In this document: piece after piece, positions 34,114-44,678 of the stretch
Layout of the letters: each line of letters begins with the position of its first letter
Position numbering within the stretch: position 1 is the first letter of the stretch
Source: Asaia siamensis
Lineage (GTDB): Bacteria > Pseudomonadota > Alphaproteobacteria > Acetobacterales > Acetobacteraceae
Assembly (NCBI RefSeq): GCF_014635085.1
Contig: NZ_BMCH01000007.1
Span: 1 to 64,000 of the forward strand
DNA length: 64,000 bases
Direction: 5' to 3'
Program-made: the position numbers and the translations under genes
Notes under the pieces: generated by a model
Seen by the model: only the letters and a program-made list of their open reading frames with translations
Databases searched by the model: none
Told to the model about the DNA's origin: nothing

Positions 34114-35907
34114 TTACTTCTGGGCCTTCACTTCCTTGATCCAGGCATCCACGCGATCGGCGAGCAGGTTCAGCGGCAGGGCACCACCTGAAAGCACGAC
34201 ATCGTGGAATTTGCGGATGTCGAATTTCGAGCCAAGCTCGGTTTTCGCCTTTTCGCGCAGACGCAGAATGGTCTGCTGGCCAAGCATGTAGCCCAGAGCC
34301 TGACCGGGCCAGGCAATGTAGCGATCCGTCTCGGCCTGCATGTCAGGCTCGCTGGTGGGCGGATGCGCATGGAAGAATTCCAGCATCTGGGCGCGGGTCC
34401 AGTGCAGATCATGCACACCCGTATCCAGAACCAGACGATCTGCACGCAGAAGCTCCCCGTTCAGGCGACCATAATCGCTGTAGAGATCCTTGTAGAAGCC
34501 CAACTCCTTGCCCAGGCCCTCGGCATAAAGCGCCCAGCCTTCAATATAGGCATTATAGAACCCCTGCTGACGGAAAGGCGGCAACGGCAGGGACTGCGCC
34601 GTGGAGATCTGGAAGTGATGACCAGGCACCCCCTCGTGATAGGCTGTATCCTCGATCGTATAGATATCGCGCTTGGCATAATCGCCAGTGTTGACGAACA
34701 CGATGCCAGGGCGTGAGCCATCGGGCGTGCCCTGGTGATATTCGGCGCCAGCCGCCTCGGCCTCGCGATAGCGCTCGACGGGACGCACTTCCAGTTTGGT
34801 AGTCGGGATCCTGTCGAAATCGCGTGTGAGGGCGGGCTCCATCTGCGCGATATACTTGCGGTAGAGATCGATGATCTGCTCGCGCGACGTGGCGTAGAGC
34901 TTGGGGTCCTTGTCCACGGAGGCGCGCAGGGCTGCCAGATCGGAAAAGCCGAGCTTGTGGGCAATCTCGCCCATCTCGCCCTCGATCTTTGCAACCTGAT
35001 CGAGCCCGAGCTGGTGGATTTCCTTCGGCGTCATGGTTGTGGTGGTCAGGGTGCGGATATCATAGCGATAAAGCGCATCCCCTCCCGGAAGTGCCCAGAC
35101 ACCCTCCTGAGTGCGACCATGGGCAGCGTAGCCCTGCTTCATGAAAACAGCCAGACGCTGATAGGCCGGTCGCACGTCATGATCGATGGCGGCAATAATC
35201 GCCTTGCGCAGACGTGCCTGATCCGCAGCGGAAACGCTGGCAGGGAATTTCGTAACAGGCTCGCCGAACGGACTTTTTTCCCCTTCGGGTGCTGCAATCT
35301 GCTCGACCTGCTGCTCGGCTTTTTCAAGCAGGAAACGCGGCGGCATGAGGCCGTCTTTCTCACCCAGACGAGCCAAGGCAATGACCTGATCGATCGCCTT
35401 CGGAATGCCACGCAGACGGGTGAGGTAGTCCTCGTAATGCTTCGTGGTATCGAACGGAATGCTGGAGACGAAGCCCGGATATTGCAGCTGGGCGCCGTTC
35501 ATCTGGTCGATGGGCATCTCATAGGTCTTGAGACGGATACCCTCGAGCGTATCCTGAAGCTGCTGGATGATCATGGCACGGCTGATCTGGCGCTGGTCAT
35601 CGAGCGATGAGGGCGTGATAGCCTCGAAACGCTTCAGAAACCCCGTCAGGACCGGAACCGAACCCTTGATATGGGCAAGGGAGAGATCGCTCCAGCGGTC
35701 ATTGTAACGATAGTCACCGATCGAGGTCGCGAGCTCGGGCGCGTTTTTGAGCTGATACTGCCATTCCTCGTCGAGCAGCCTGTCAAAGGCCGTCGCGGCG
35801 CTGGTGTCAGACGTGACGACCTGAGCCGGAGAAGCGAGCGCGGTTGTCGCACCGAGAAGGCAACCGAACCCAAGCAGGGCAAGGCGGGAGAGACGGGGGG
35901 ACTTCAT
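34114..35907 (-). CDS. DUF885-family exported metallopeptidase-like protein
   Basis: 597 residues from the ATG at 35907 (AGGAGA ten bases upstream; the frame opens at 35937). Signal peptide with cleavage near ALAS (24-27). The long alpha-helical DUF885 domain follows, with the zinc-peptidase-like [11 protein letters not shown] near residue 420, analogous to the HExxH of gluzincins. Family members are thought to be periplasmic dipeptidase-like enzymes, but the activity is not established. It lies 47 bases downstream of the RND operon on the same strand and may be read through from it. Confidence 0.85.
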   Translation of the reverse strand: MKSPRLSRLALLGFGCLLGATTALASPAQVVTSDTSAATAFDRLLDEEWQYQLKNAPELATSIGDYRYNDRWSDLSLAHIKGSVPVLTGFLKRFEAITPSSLDDQRQISRAMIIQQLQDTLEGIRLKTYEMPIDQMNGAQLQYPGFVSSIPFDTTKHYEDYLTRLRGIPKAIDQVIALARLGEKDGLMPPRFLLEKAEQQVEQIAAPEGEKSPFGEPVTKFPASVSAADQARLRKAIIAAIDHDVRPAYQRLAVFMKQGYAAHGRTQEGVWALPGGDALYRYDIRTLTTTTMTPKEIHQLGLDQVAKIEGEMGEIAHKLGFSDLAALRASVDKDPKLYATSREQIIDLYRKYIAQMEPALTRDFDRIPTTKLEVRPVERYREAEAAGAEYHQGTPDGSRPGIVFVNTGDYAKRDIYTIEDTAYHEGVPGHHFQISTAQSLPLPPFRQQGFYNAYIEGWALYAEGLGKELGFYKDLYSDYGRLNGELLRADRLVLDTGVHDLHWTRAQMLEFFHAHPPTSEPDMQAETDRYIAWPGQALGYMLGQQTILRLREKAKTELGSKFDIRKFHDVVLSGGALPLNLLADRVDAWIKEVKAQK

Positions 35908-35954
35908 CAGCGATGGTTCTCCTAAGCGCGCCGGCACACGGCACGCCAGGAAGG

Positions 35955-37454
35955 TCAGAACGCCGCATGCCAGTCTGTCGAGGGAACCTTCATAGCGGTA
36001 TCGTTACGATGCCACCACCCGCCACCCAGCGCCTGAAACAGGGCAACACTATCGGTAAACCGTGTCGCCTTGGCCTGGATCAGGTTGAGGCGGGCCTCAA
36101 GCTCGATCTGCACTGCCGCCTGGAGCAGGATGGGGCTGATATCTCCATAGGACATCTGGCTCTGGGAAATGCGCAGGCTGCGCACGGCAGCGTCTTCATT
36201 CGCTGCGCTGATGGTCAGCGCATCCGAATCATCCTGCAACGCATGGAGCGTGTCGGCCACGTTCTGCATCGAGGTCAGCACGGTGTTTTTATATTGTTCG
36301 GTGGCCGCCAGCAGATTGTCCCGCGCCTGACGCTCGAGATGCATCAGCTCGAAACCCTGGAAGATGGGTTGCGCCACCATGGCGCCAATCGACCAGTTGC
36401 CATAGCCGGGTGTGAAGAACTGGCTCATCGCATTGATGGCCTGACCCGGCGTTGCGGAAAGCTGCACATTGGGCAGCCGGTTGGCAATCGCCACACCGAC
36501 CTGCGCGCTGGCGCTGTGCATCTGTGACTCAGCCGCACGTATATCGGGACGCTGCGACAGAAGCGCGCTTGGCAGGCTGACCGGCAGAGTGGCAGGCAGA
36601 CGGTAGGTCTCGAGCGGGATCTCGGGCAGCATCTCGTTCGGGGTGACGCCGACAAGGGCGGCAATCTGGTCATGCGCCTGTTCGGCCTGCAGATGCAGAG
36701 GGGGCAGCGTCGCCTGTGCCTGGGCGAGGGCGGCCTTCTGCGCCAGAACCTGTGCCTCGGCTATGTCGCCAAGGCGATACTGCTTTTCCATCACATCGAG
36801 CAGCTTCTGCTGGGTCGCAATGATGTCTTTTGTGGCCTCGATCTGGGCGTTGACGCTCGATTGGGTGATGAGCGTCACGATCAGCGTGTTCACCAGCGTG
36901 TTCGTCGTCGCAATCAGCTGGAAACGCTGCATCTCTGCCTGAGCGGCCTGGTTTTCCACCTGACGGCGCAACCCGCCCCAGAGATCGGGCTGGTACGAGA
37001 TGTTCAGCTGCAACGTGTGCAGATTATAGAGCATCTCGTTATTGCCCGGCACAGGCGACAAGGCCTTTGACGTCTTGTTGCGTGTCGGATTGAACGAGGC
37101 CGAAATGCTGGGAAGCAGAGGCGCCCCGGCTACTTTTGTCTGCTCATAAGCGGCCTTGAGCGAGGCTTGCGCCGATTTGAGCGACGGGTTGTTCTGCAGG
37201 GCACGGGCAACGAGGGCGTCAAGCTGGGGCGCCCCGAGCGCCTTCCACCATTCTCCGCTCAGATCGGCGCCTACGGTCAGGGTCTGGGCAGCACCCGCCG
37301 CACCGCTGCCGGATGTGCCATGAACAGAGCCCGGCAGAGCCGTGCTCTGATAACCGGCATTCCCTAGCACCGCAGGCCTGTGGAAATCAGGCCCTATGGC
37401 ACAACCAGACAGGGCAAGGGCGGCAGCGCAGCCCAGCAAGAGGGATTGCCTCAT
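35955..37454 (-). CDS. RND outer-membrane channel lipoprotein (NodT/CzcC-like)
   Basis: 499 residues. A lipoprotein signal peptide with lipobox LSGC (Cys18) is followed by GPDFHRP, the usual NodT-family opening. Two outer-membrane-efflux repeats follow with long helices rich in Ala, Gln and Asn (LYNLHTLQLNISYQPDLWGG is typical). It forms the TolC-like channel of the tripartite pump. Third gene of the operon; its start overlaps the end of the pump gene by 4 bases. Confidence 0.92.
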   Translation of the reverse strand: MRQSLLLGCAAALALSGCAIGPDFHRPAVLGNAGYQSTALPGSVHGTSGSGAAGAAQTLTVGADLSGEWWKALGAPQLDALVARALQNNPSLKSAQASLKAAYEQTKVAGAPLLPSISASFNPTRNKTSKALSPVPGNNEMLYNLHTLQLNISYQPDLWGGLRRQVENQAAQAEMQRFQLIATTNTLVNTLIVTLITQSSVNAQIEATKDIIATQQKLLDVMEKQYRLGDIAEAQVLAQKAALAQAQATLPPLHLQAEQAHDQIAALVGVTPNEMLPEIPLETYRLPATLPVSLPSALLSQRPDIRAAESQMHSASAQVGVAIANRLPNVQLSATPGQAINAMSQFFTPGYGNWSIGAMVAQPIFQGFELMHLERQARDNLLAATEQYKNTVLTSMQNVADTLHALQDDSDALTISAANEDAAVRSLRISQSQMSYGDISPILLQAAVQIELEARLNLIQAKATRFTDSVALFQALGGGWWHRNDTAMKVPSTDWHAAF

Positions 37455-40400
37455 GACACGCCTCCCGAACGGCGCGCCTTGCGGCGCTCTATGAAGTGCT
37501 CCATCTCGAAAAAGAAGACGGGCAGAACGAAGAGGGTCAACAGGGTTGCGATGCCCAGACCGCCCACCACCACGGTAGCCAGACCGCGCTGCACATCCGT
37601 GCCGACGCCAGTTGCGAGAGCAGCTGGCAACATACCTGCGCTGGCAACCGTCGCCGTCATCAGGACAGGGCGGAAACGCTCGGCAGCACCCGCCAGAACC
37701 GAATCATGAATGCTCAGACCGGCACGATGGTGCCGGTTGATGGCCGCAATCATGATGATGCCGTTCTGCACGGCCACACCGAAGAGGGCGATGAAGCCCA
37801 CGGCAGTTGCGATGTTGAGCGTCTCGCCACGCAGATGCAGGGCGATCAGACCGCCCAGCGTGGCAAGCGGCACTACGCTGAGCACCAGAACCGCATGGCG
37901 GAACGTGCCGAATTCCATGAACAGCAGCAGCAGCATGATCGAGAACATGACCAGAAGCGCCACGCCCAGACGGGCCTGGGCACGCTGTTCCTGCTCGAAA
38001 CTTCCTGCCCATTGCAGGCGGTATTTGCGCGGGTCGAAATGGACCTGTGCCGAGATGCGCTTTTGCGCATCCTCGAGATATTGCGACAGCGGGCGCTGAC
38101 CATTATCAACGCGAATGGTGATCTGACGCTCGCCCATCTCATGGGCAATGTTGCTCTCACCCATGTGCAGACCCACATCGGCCACTTCCGCCAGCGGGAT
38201 GGGCGCGCCTTCGGTCGAACGCAGAGGCAGGGAGCGGATCGAGGCAAGGTCGTTCAGATCCCTGCTGCCCACATGAAGTGTCGCATTATAGACGCGGTCT
38301 TCCACATAGACCTGGGTGATGGCGCCATCGCCGATGGCATTCTGAACGACCGTGCTGATATCCGATACGTTGATTCCATAGCGCGCAGCCTGATCGCGGC
38401 GTGGCGTGATCATGAGCTGCGGTATCTGCGGCTCCTGGAAGATCGAGGCATCGGCTGTGCCGGGCACGTCATGCAGAATGCCCACGATCTCACGTCCGAT
38501 ACGACGCAGTTCATGAAAGTCATTGCCATAGACGCGCAGGACGAGCGGTGAGTGGGCACCACCCACCAGATCGTTCATGCCATCCTGAATAGGCTGGCTG
38601 ATACCGAAACTGATCCCGGGAATCTGCGAAAGCCGCTCGCGCAGACGTGCGATGAACTGCGCCTTGGTCTCGCCAGATGCCCATTGATCATAGGGTTTGA
38701 GCCCGACAGGCATTTCGATATGCGAGAATGTCCACGGGTCCGTGCCGTCATCATTTCGGCCAAGCTGGGTGATCGCATAGGACGTCTCAGGGAACTCCCT
38801 GATGGCCGAACGCACTTCGCTGGCAATACGGCTGCCTTCATCAAGCGAGATACCCGTCGGGAGCTGCACCTGAAGCCAGAGCGCGCCCTCATCGAGATCG
38901 GGAAGGAATTCGCGACCGACCGTCGCCCCCAGAACCAGAACCGCCAGCAGGGCCGCACCACCACCGATATAGGTCACCAGCGGGCGGGCCAGCATATGGT
39001 TGAGGCCACGCTCATAGGCATGATGCAGCGCCTCAAGCGGACGGTTATGCCAGATGCGGCGTGGCTTGTACAAAGCCAGATAGCTGAGCGTCGGAATGAG
39101 GCAGAGCGCACAGGCCAGAGCGCCGATCAGGGCGAAGCTGACCGTATAGGCCATCGGCCGGAACAGCTTGCCCTCGCTGCCCTCGAACGCAAAGAGCGGG
39201 CTATAGGCCACGATGATGATCAGTGTGGACGAGAAGATCGAACGCCCGGCGATACGGGCGACACTCAGCACTTCGGTGCTGGTCAATGTCGCTTTCGGCG
39301 ATTCCTCTCGCAGACGCAGAATGGCCTCGGTGATGACGATGGCGCCGTCCACGATGACGCCGAAATCGATGGCGCCGAGCGAGAAGAGATTGGCTGCCAT
39401 ACCGAAGAAATGCATCAGCACAAAGACGGTAGAGAGCGCGAGCGGAATGGTGACGGCCGTCACAACGGCGCTGCGCGGGCTGCCGAGAAACAGGGTGAGA
39501 ATGACCAGAACGAGGCCGATACCCTCCACCATGGTCTCACCGACCTTGTGGGTGGTGGCCTTCACCAGATTATCGCGATCAATGTAGGGGACGAGACGCA
39601 CATCGAGCGGTTTGAGACGCTCCTGCAACTGGTCGACCACGCCATGCACGTTGTCCAGCACCAGAGACGGGTTGGCGCCAGACAGCATGGTCACGATGCC
39701 TTCGATGGTATCGGGATTATTGTCCTTGCCGAGAATACCCTCACGGATCTGATGGCCGAACTGCACCTGACCCAGATCGCTCAGCAGGACAGGCGTGCCG
39801 TTATGCTGCGCGACGACAATGCGTTTCATGTCGTCCAGCGTGTGGATCATGCCTACGCCGCGCACGATATAGGATTGCTCGCCACGCGTGACACGCCCGC
39901 CCGCGGCATTGGCATTGTTGTTCTTGATGGCGTTAACCACGTCATCGGTGCTGAGCCCGTAGCGCAGCAGCGCCTCGGGCTTGAGCACCAGCTGATATTC
40001 GCGTGTGAGACCGCCAAAGTTATTGACGTTCACAATGCCTGGCACGCGCTGCAGCGTGGGAATGACGATCCAGCGCTGCACGTCGGAAAGCTGCATCAGA
40101 TCCATCGAATCCGATTCCAGCGTGTAGCGGAAAATCTCGCCTGCCGGCCCGGTGATCGGGCCAAGCTGGGGTGTCACGCCATCGGGCATGCTGGCCGTGC
40201 CCAGCAATTCGAGCACAAGCTGGCGTGCCGTAAAGACATCGATCCCGTCATGGAAGATCAGGGTGATGAGCGACAGGCCGAACGTGCTGCTTGAGCGGCT
40301 CTCGGTCACACCCGGTACGGCAGCAAGGGCGCGTTCAAGAGGCACGGTGACCTGCTGCTCCATCTCTTCGGCAGCAAGACCCGAAACCTGGGTAGTGACC

Positions 40401-40543
40401 TGAACGTTGACAGCGCCGAGATCAGGATAGGCCTCTACCGGCAGAACACGCCAGGCATAGCCACCCGCAAGGGCCAGAAAGACAGCGCAGATAAAAACGA
40501 TATGACGGCGCGCAAAGCACCAGGAAATCAGGGTCGCGATCAC
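37451..40543 (-). CDS. RND efflux pump, heavy-metal (CzcA/CusA) type
   Basis: 1030 residues starting with GTG at 40543. Layout: membrane helix 1, large periplasmic loop, helices 2-6, second loop, helices 8-12. The helix-4 motif near residue 393 reads DFGVIVDGAIVITEAI, the signature of the HME subgroup (CzcA, CusA, NccA), with the acidic proton-relay residues. VEAYPDLGAVNVQVTTQV near the N-terminus is also CzcA-like. It exports metal ions or possibly other compounds from the periplasm using proton motive force. The metal cannot be assigned. Confidence 0.92.
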   Translation of the reverse strand: MIATLISWCFARRHIVFICAVFLALAGGYAWRVLPVEAYPDLGAVNVQVTTQVSGLAAEEMEQQVTVPLERALAAVPGVTESRSSSTFGLSLITLIFHDGIDVFTARQLVLELLGTASMPDGVTPQLGPITGPAGEIFRYTLESDSMDLMQLSDVQRWIVIPTLQRVPGIVNVNNFGGLTREYQLVLKPEALLRYGLSTDDVVNAIKNNNANAAGGRVTRGEQSYIVRGVGMIHTLDDMKRIVVAQHNGTPVLLSDLGQVQFGHQIREGILGKDNNPDTIEGIVTMLSGANPSLVLDNVHGVVDQLQERLKPLDVRLVPYIDRDNLVKATTHKVGETMVEGIGLVLVILTLFLGSPRSAVVTAVTIPLALSTVFVLMHFFGMAANLFSLGAIDFGVIVDGAIVITEAILRLREESPKATLTSTEVLSVARIAGRSIFSSTLIIIVAYSPLFAFEGSEGKLFRPMAYTVSFALIGALACALCLIPTLSYLALYKPRRIWHNRPLEALHHAYERGLNHMLARPLVTYIGGGAALLAVLVLGATVGREFLPDLDEGALWLQVQLPTGISLDEGSRIASEVRSAIREFPETSYAITQLGRNDDGTDPWTFSHIEMPVGLKPYDQWASGETKAQFIARLRERLSQIPGISFGISQPIQDGMNDLVGGAHSPLVLRVYGNDFHELRRIGREIVGILHDVPGTADASIFQEPQIPQLMITPRRDQAARYGINVSDISTVVQNAIGDGAITQVYVEDRVYNATLHVGSRDLNDLASIRSLPLRSTEGAPIPLAEVADVGLHMGESNIAHEMGERQITIRVDNGQRPLSQYLEDAQKRISAQVHFDPRKYRLQWAGSFEQEQRAQARLGVALLVMFSIMLLLLFMEFGTFRHAVLVLSVVPLATLGGLIALHLRGETLNIATAVGFIALFGVAVQNGIIMIAAINRHHRAGLSIHDSVLAGAAERFRPVLMTATVASAGMLPAALATGVGTDVQRGLATVVVGGLGIATLLTLFVLPVFFFEMEHFIERRKARRSGGVS

Positions 40544-40577
40544 GGATTATAGGGCTCTCATCTGCGGCGCTGACAAA

Positions 40578-41723
40578 TCAGTCATGATCATTGAGAAGGA
40601 TGGCACCACGGGTGACGATCGTCTCTCCCGCCTGCAACCCTGAGAGAACACGCACCGAGTCCCCCTCGTCATAGCTCACCGTCACGGCACGACGGCGGAA
40701 ATGCATCGGGGCGCCGTCCTGAACAAAAACGGTCAGACGGTCATTGTTCATCAGAAGCGCCGTCTTGGGGATGATCACCATCTCGGGCTGCTTCACCGCA
40801 ATCTCGATATCGGCAAACATGTTCGGGCGCAGCATCCCATCGGGATTGTCGCAAAGGATATGAGCGATCACGCGTCTCGTATCGCTGTGCAAGGCCGGCT
40901 CGATCGACTGGATGGGAGCCGCGCAATGCCTGCCCGGCAGGGCGCTGATCTGCGCGCTCATCTGCTGGCCCAGTGAAACGATACCAACTGAATCCTCTGG
41001 GATTTCGGCGTCGATCTGCACCTGGGAAAGGTCCAGCAGAACCGCCTGCACTGCCGTTGCATCCGTGACATTCACCCCCTGGGCGAGCGTCGTGCTGGCA
41101 ATCAGCCCGTCTACCGGAGCCACGAGGCGCACAAGCCCCTCGCCATCCTGATCCGTGCGACTGTTCAGGGTTTCAAGACGACGGGCAGCGCGCTGGCTCT
41201 CGGCCTTTGCCTGAGCCAGATCGTTGAGGGCGGAGTCCAGATCCTTGCGGGCATTGCCGCCAACGGCAAGCACATCCTGTGCACGCTTGACCACACGTTC
41301 CTCGTAGGTCTGCTGGGCTTGGGCCTTCATCAGATCGGCATAGGCCTGATCGAGATCGCCAGAGGCCAGCACGGCCAGGACATCGCCCTGATGCACCATC
41401 TGACCCGGCTGAAGATCGGTCCTGATCACATGGCCGGTCACGGGTGTCAGGATGTTGAAGCTGCGCCGGGGCTCGGCCGACACCATGCCAGGCACACGCA
41501 GCCCGTGCGCAAGCACGCTCGCTTTGACCGGCTCGACATGCAGACGTTTCATGAGGGGTGAGTCATCAGCGACGATCACCACACCGTTTTCACGGGTCAG
41601 CTGCGCCAGAGGACGACCTGGATGAGAACCACCATGCTCATGAACGATCGTGATAACGACCCCGAGAAGAACGATGGCTATGAGCGCTGCCAGACCTAGG
41701 CGGCGGATAAGAGGTGCCTGCAT
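40578..41723 (-). CDS. RND periplasmic adaptor (CzcB/CusB-like)
   Basis: 381 residues with one N-terminal membrane helix (8-26) followed by a His-containing segment (HEHGGSHPG). The membrane-fusion layout is clear: beta barrel, lipoyl half (GHVIRTDLQPGQMVHQGDVL near 93-112), coiled-coil hairpin (~120-190), second lipoyl half (VAPVDGLIAS), then C-terminal barrel. First gene of the adaptor-pump-channel operon; the pump start is 34 bases downstream. No dedicated regulator gene is adjacent. Confidence 0.9.
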   Translation of the reverse strand: MQAPLIRRLGLAALIAIVLLGVVITIVHEHGGSHPGRPLAQLTRENGVVIVADDSPLMKRLHVEPVKASVLAHGLRVPGMVSAEPRRSFNILTPVTGHVIRTDLQPGQMVHQGDVLAVLASGDLDQAYADLMKAQAQQTYEERVVKRAQDVLAVGGNARKDLDSALNDLAQAKAESQRAARRLETLNSRTDQDGEGLVRLVAPVDGLIASTTLAQGVNVTDATAVQAVLLDLSQVQIDAEIPEDSVGIVSLGQQMSAQISALPGRHCAAPIQSIEPALHSDTRRVIAHILCDNPDGMLRPNMFADIEIAVKQPEMVIIPKTALLMNNDRLTVFVQDGAPMHFRRRAVTVSYDEGDSVRVLSGLQAGETIVTRGAILLNDHD

Positions 41724-41997
41724 GGTCAGGCAAGGCCGTCAAGGGAGCGCATGGAAACCTCGGCTCAGGGGGTATTGAAACAATTTGTTGCAGTTGATAG
41801 CCGTTCAATCCTGCTTCGCCAAGCGGCGTCCGGCCTCAGACCCGTGTTCTAATAGGCTATGGTCTCGAAACGCGCATGATAATTTCATGTCATGCGCGAA
41901 ACCGAAATCATTTTACGTTGAATTCGAGCCGGGCCCCGTGGCCGGACAGACCTGCCGGGATGGCCTGCTCTGGCACCCCACGCACACAGACTCTCCG

Positions 41998-42807
41998 TTA
42001 TTGACCGTAGAAAAACCGGGCGGTTGCCCCACCATCGATCAGGAAGTCGCTGCCGGTGATGTAGCCGCCCTCAGCACCACTGATCAGCGCAGCAAGAGCC
42101 GCCACCTCGTCAGGTGTTCCGGCGCGGCCCGCAGGGGCGCTTGAGAGCATTGCGCGATAGAATGCCGCCCGCTCTCCATTCAGCTCGTCATAAGCCAGCG
42201 GCGTGATGATGATCCCCGGGCTGATTGCGTTGATCCGGGCTCCTCGTGCTCCCCAGCGCATCGCCTCGCCCCTGACGCGCAGCGAATTGCAGCGCTTTGA
42301 CATCTGATAGGCAAGCAGCGTGTCATCGATCTCATGAACGAAAGGCAGGGCCAGAAGGGTATCGGCGGGGTTCGTCGCCAGTTGCCTGTCCTGCTCTGCA
42401 GTGAGCGCAGGCATACGATGGCCGGATTGCGAGGAGATCACGATACCCGACCCGCCTCTGGCCACACGTTGCCCGAACTCTTCGAGCAACATTGCCGTCC
42501 CGTAGAGATCCACCTTGAGAATTGTCTCCACCGGAGCCTGTGACGGTGACACACCAGCTGCCTGAACGAGGGAAAGAAGCGGGCCGATCTTTTCCGCCGC
42601 CTCGATGAGAGAACGGACAGACTCTCTGTCTGAAACATCGACCGTGACAACGCTTGTCTCGAAACCTGCCAATTCGAGAATACCCGCGGCTTGCTCGGCC
42701 TTGTCGCGATGCAGATCGGCGAGCACGACATGGCGACCGCTGCTGATGCGGCGCGCAATCGCCTGACCGATCGATCCTGAACCGACAACGACGGTGACAT
42801 CTTTCAT
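41998..42807 (-). CDS. Short-chain dehydrogenase/reductase
   Basis: 269 residues. Rossmann motif VVVGSGSIGQAIAR near 6-19 with LADLHRDKA, suggesting NAD(H) preference from the Asp after strand 2. Catalytic Tyr in AYQMSKRC near 168, with Lys four residues on; ARINAISPGIIITPL is the usual substrate-loop start. The C-terminus GGYITGSDFLIDGG is standard for classical SDRs. Substrate unknown; flanking genes give no hint. The ~270 bp between this gene and the RND adaptor shows no feature I can name. Confidence 0.88.
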   Translation of the reverse strand: MKDVTVVVGSGSIGQAIARRISSGRHVVLADLHRDKAEQAAGILELAGFETSVVTVDVSDRESVRSLIEAAEKIGPLLSLVQAAGVSPSQAPVETILKVDLYGTAMLLEEFGQRVARGGSGIVISSQSGHRMPALTAEQDRQLATNPADTLLALPFVHEIDDTLLAYQMSKRCNSLRVRGEAMRWGARGARINAISPGIIITPLAYDELNGERAAFYRAMLSSAPAGRAGTPDEVAALAALISGAEGGYITGSDFLIDGGATARFFYGQ

Positions 42808-43165
42808 GTTTTTTCCAGTCCGCTGGCTTGAGTGTCCGGCCCATCACGCCTGGGACACGCGATCATCGAGACCGGAGACCTGATGCCGTCTCTTCTCGAT
42901 GGCGGAGAGCATTGCCGTTTTCGCGCGTGCCTCAGGAAGCCTTTCGCGAAGGATCATAGGCGGTCGTGACGCCCTTCATTAGGGCGCGTCTGGCACATGT
43001 CCTTATGCCCGTCATTCATGAAACCTGACATGCATAGGCGACAGCATTTCCGGCCAGGAACAGGTGTGCGCTCGCATGAGCGCCGGATATGTCGCCTCGA
43101 TCCGCCCCGGTCTGAAAGCCACCAGAAAGGATGCGACGCCCCTCCCAAAAGCGAGCGCCTGGAGG
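42808..43165. other. Intergenic region without clear features
   Basis: About 360 bp between the SDR start and the AI-2E-type permease stop, both minus strand. It should hold the SDR promoter. No tRNA, repeat copy, convincing ORF or strong terminator was seen. An arm pair AAGCCTTTCGCG / CGCGTGCC does not form a clean hairpin. Confidence 0.4.
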
Positions 43166-44467
43166 CTAGGGCGCTGCCTCAGTGCTCACCTCGGGGCCTA
43201 ATGTGCGCAATGAGCGCGGTCTGACGGGGCCACCAAGCACATGACCGATCGGGGTCAGGGCCTCGATGTGATCGCAGAAGATCTTGAACACGGCGAGCAT
43301 GGGCACCGAGAGAAAGGCCCCGCCAATACCCCACATCCAGTCCCAGAACAGCAACGAGGCCATCACCAGCACCGGGTTCAGGGTGAAGCGCTTGGCCAGC
43401 AGCATGGGGGTGATGGTCTCACCCTCGAGGATATGGATGCAGAGATAGATGGAAGGAGGCAGAAGCGACATCAGGAAAGACGGGAAGCTGATGAGCGCCA
43501 CACAGAAATAGACCACCACCCCGGTCAGCGGCCCGATGATCGGCACGTAGTTGAGCAGAAACGCCAGAACCCCCCAGAGCAGCGGGTTGGGCATGCCCGT
43601 CAGCCAGCATTGCAGGAGATTCAGCGCGCCCACGAGAATGTTCATGATGGTGATGGTCGCAAGATAGAGCGACACATTGCGCTCGATCTGCGTCGTGATC
43701 TGCACGATGCGTCGCTTGTCCGAATAGGTCGGCATGATCTCGACGATGCGGCGCAGCAGGCTGTCGCCTTCGGTCATCAGGAAGAACAGCATCAGCAGCA
43801 TGGTGAAGAACTCTCCCATGAAGGCACGTGTGCCGATCAGGAAGGAAGAGCCCCAGACACGCAGCGTCTCTGCACCATTGGAAGCTGACGAGGCGGCCGC
43901 GCTGGCGGCGCTAACATGATGATGCCCGCCACTCGACATGAGAGCCACGACACGCAGATAGCCCCGCTGCAGGGAATCGATCGGCCCCTGTAGGAAAGCC
44001 AGCTTCTGTTGAAGCGCCGGCAGGCTTTGCGGCACCTTGGTGAGCCATGCCGCCGCCGGCACCGAGATGGCCGTGCCGATACCGACCACGAGCAGGAACA
44101 TCGCAATGATCAGCATCAGGGCCGCGATGGGCTTGGGAATACGCAGCCGGCCATGCAGAAACCGCATCGGGCCGATCATGAGCAGATTGACCACGATCGC
44201 AAACACGAAAGGCAGAACGATATCAGCGGCAAAATACAGCGTGTAGAACACGGCGAGCAGCGAGAGGATGAGAATGCCGACATCGCGCAGGGTCAGGCTA
44301 TGACGCAGCATCGCCTTTCGGATCAGACCCGCCTGATAGGCTTCGTTCTCATCCGCGCCGGGCACAGCTGGCTCGGGCATGACACGGGACGCCTTTTCGC
44401 GCGTGAGTGTTTCGCTCTGCCCGGCATCAGGCATGGGCGTGTCCGAAGTCAGAGACGGGTCTGACAT
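43166..44467 (-). CDS. AI-2E family transporter (UPF0118/PerM-like)
   Basis: 433 residues from the ATG at 44467 (AGGAAAG upstream; the frame opens at 44530). A polar, acidic N-terminus (~60 residues) precedes about eight membrane helices. Conserved parts: FVFAIVVNLLMIGPMRFL near the front, LNYVPIIGPLTG and PSIYLCIHILEGETITPMLL in the C-terminal half, and NPVLVMASLLFWDWMWGIGG. Members have been linked to autoinducer-2 export or Na+/H+ antiport; substrate here unknown. It is divergent from pqqA. Confidence 0.9.
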   Translation of the reverse strand: MSDPSLTSDTPMPDAGQSETLTREKASRVMPEPAVPGADENEAYQAGLIRKAMLRHSLTLRDVGILILSLLAVFYTLYFAADIVLPFVFAIVVNLLMIGPMRFLHGRLRIPKPIAALMLIIAMFLLVVGIGTAISVPAAAWLTKVPQSLPALQQKLAFLQGPIDSLQRGYLRVVALMSSGGHHHVSAASAAASSASNGAETLRVWGSSFLIGTRAFMGEFFTMLLMLFFLMTEGDSLLRRIVEIMPTYSDKRRIVQITTQIERNVSLYLATITIMNILVGALNLLQCWLTGMPNPLLWGVLAFLLNYVPIIGPLTGVVVYFCVALISFPSFLMSLLPPSIYLCIHILEGETITPMLLAKRFTLNPVLVMASLLFWDWMWGIGGAFLSVPMLAVFKIFCDHIEALTPIGHVLGGPVRPRSLRTLGPEVSTEAAP

Positions 44468-44553
44468 GGCGGGCGGTTCTTTCCTGAGAGGCGGGTTGCA
44501 GCGCGAACTGGGCGCCGTCGTGAACGCCAATCAAACGCCCGGGATCACAAACG

Positions 44554-44581
44554 TTGCCATCAACGTGATGCACGTTACATT
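44554..44581 (+). promoter_or_regulatory. Candidate sigma-70 promoter of pqqA
   Basis: TTGCCA (44554-44559), a 16-base spacer and TACATT (44576-44581) lie about 100 bases before pqqA. The fit to TTGACA/TATAAT is moderate. Confidence 0.4.
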
Positions 44582-44586
44582 TTATT

Positions 44587-44624
44587 GGGTTGAATCACAT
44601 TGGCTTGCAACCCATTTTCGGGTT
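44587..44624 (+). promoter_or_regulatory. pqqA leader with two mutually exclusive hairpins
   Basis: GGGTTG (44587-44592) can pair with CAACCC (44608-44613), or AACCC (44609-44613) can pair with GGGTT (44620-44624) over an ATTTTC loop. The same CCC segment is used in both, so only one can form at a time. This may be a simple leader structure or a switch; nothing else identifies it. Confidence 0.35.
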
Positions 44625-44678
44625 CTATCGTAATGCTGTCTCAGCACACGACTATGATTTTCAAAAAAGGATATCGTC

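Noticed and set aside
38552-40294. Plus-strand open frame of 580 codons opposite the RND pump gene
   Set aside because: Antisense shadow of a clear CzcA-type gene; composition is His/Arg/Asp-rich as expected from the mirrored codons and it has no family features.
41785-42144. Plus-strand frame between the RND adaptor and SDR genes
   Set aside because: Its second half is antisense to the conserved C-terminus of the SDR, and the first half shows no motif.
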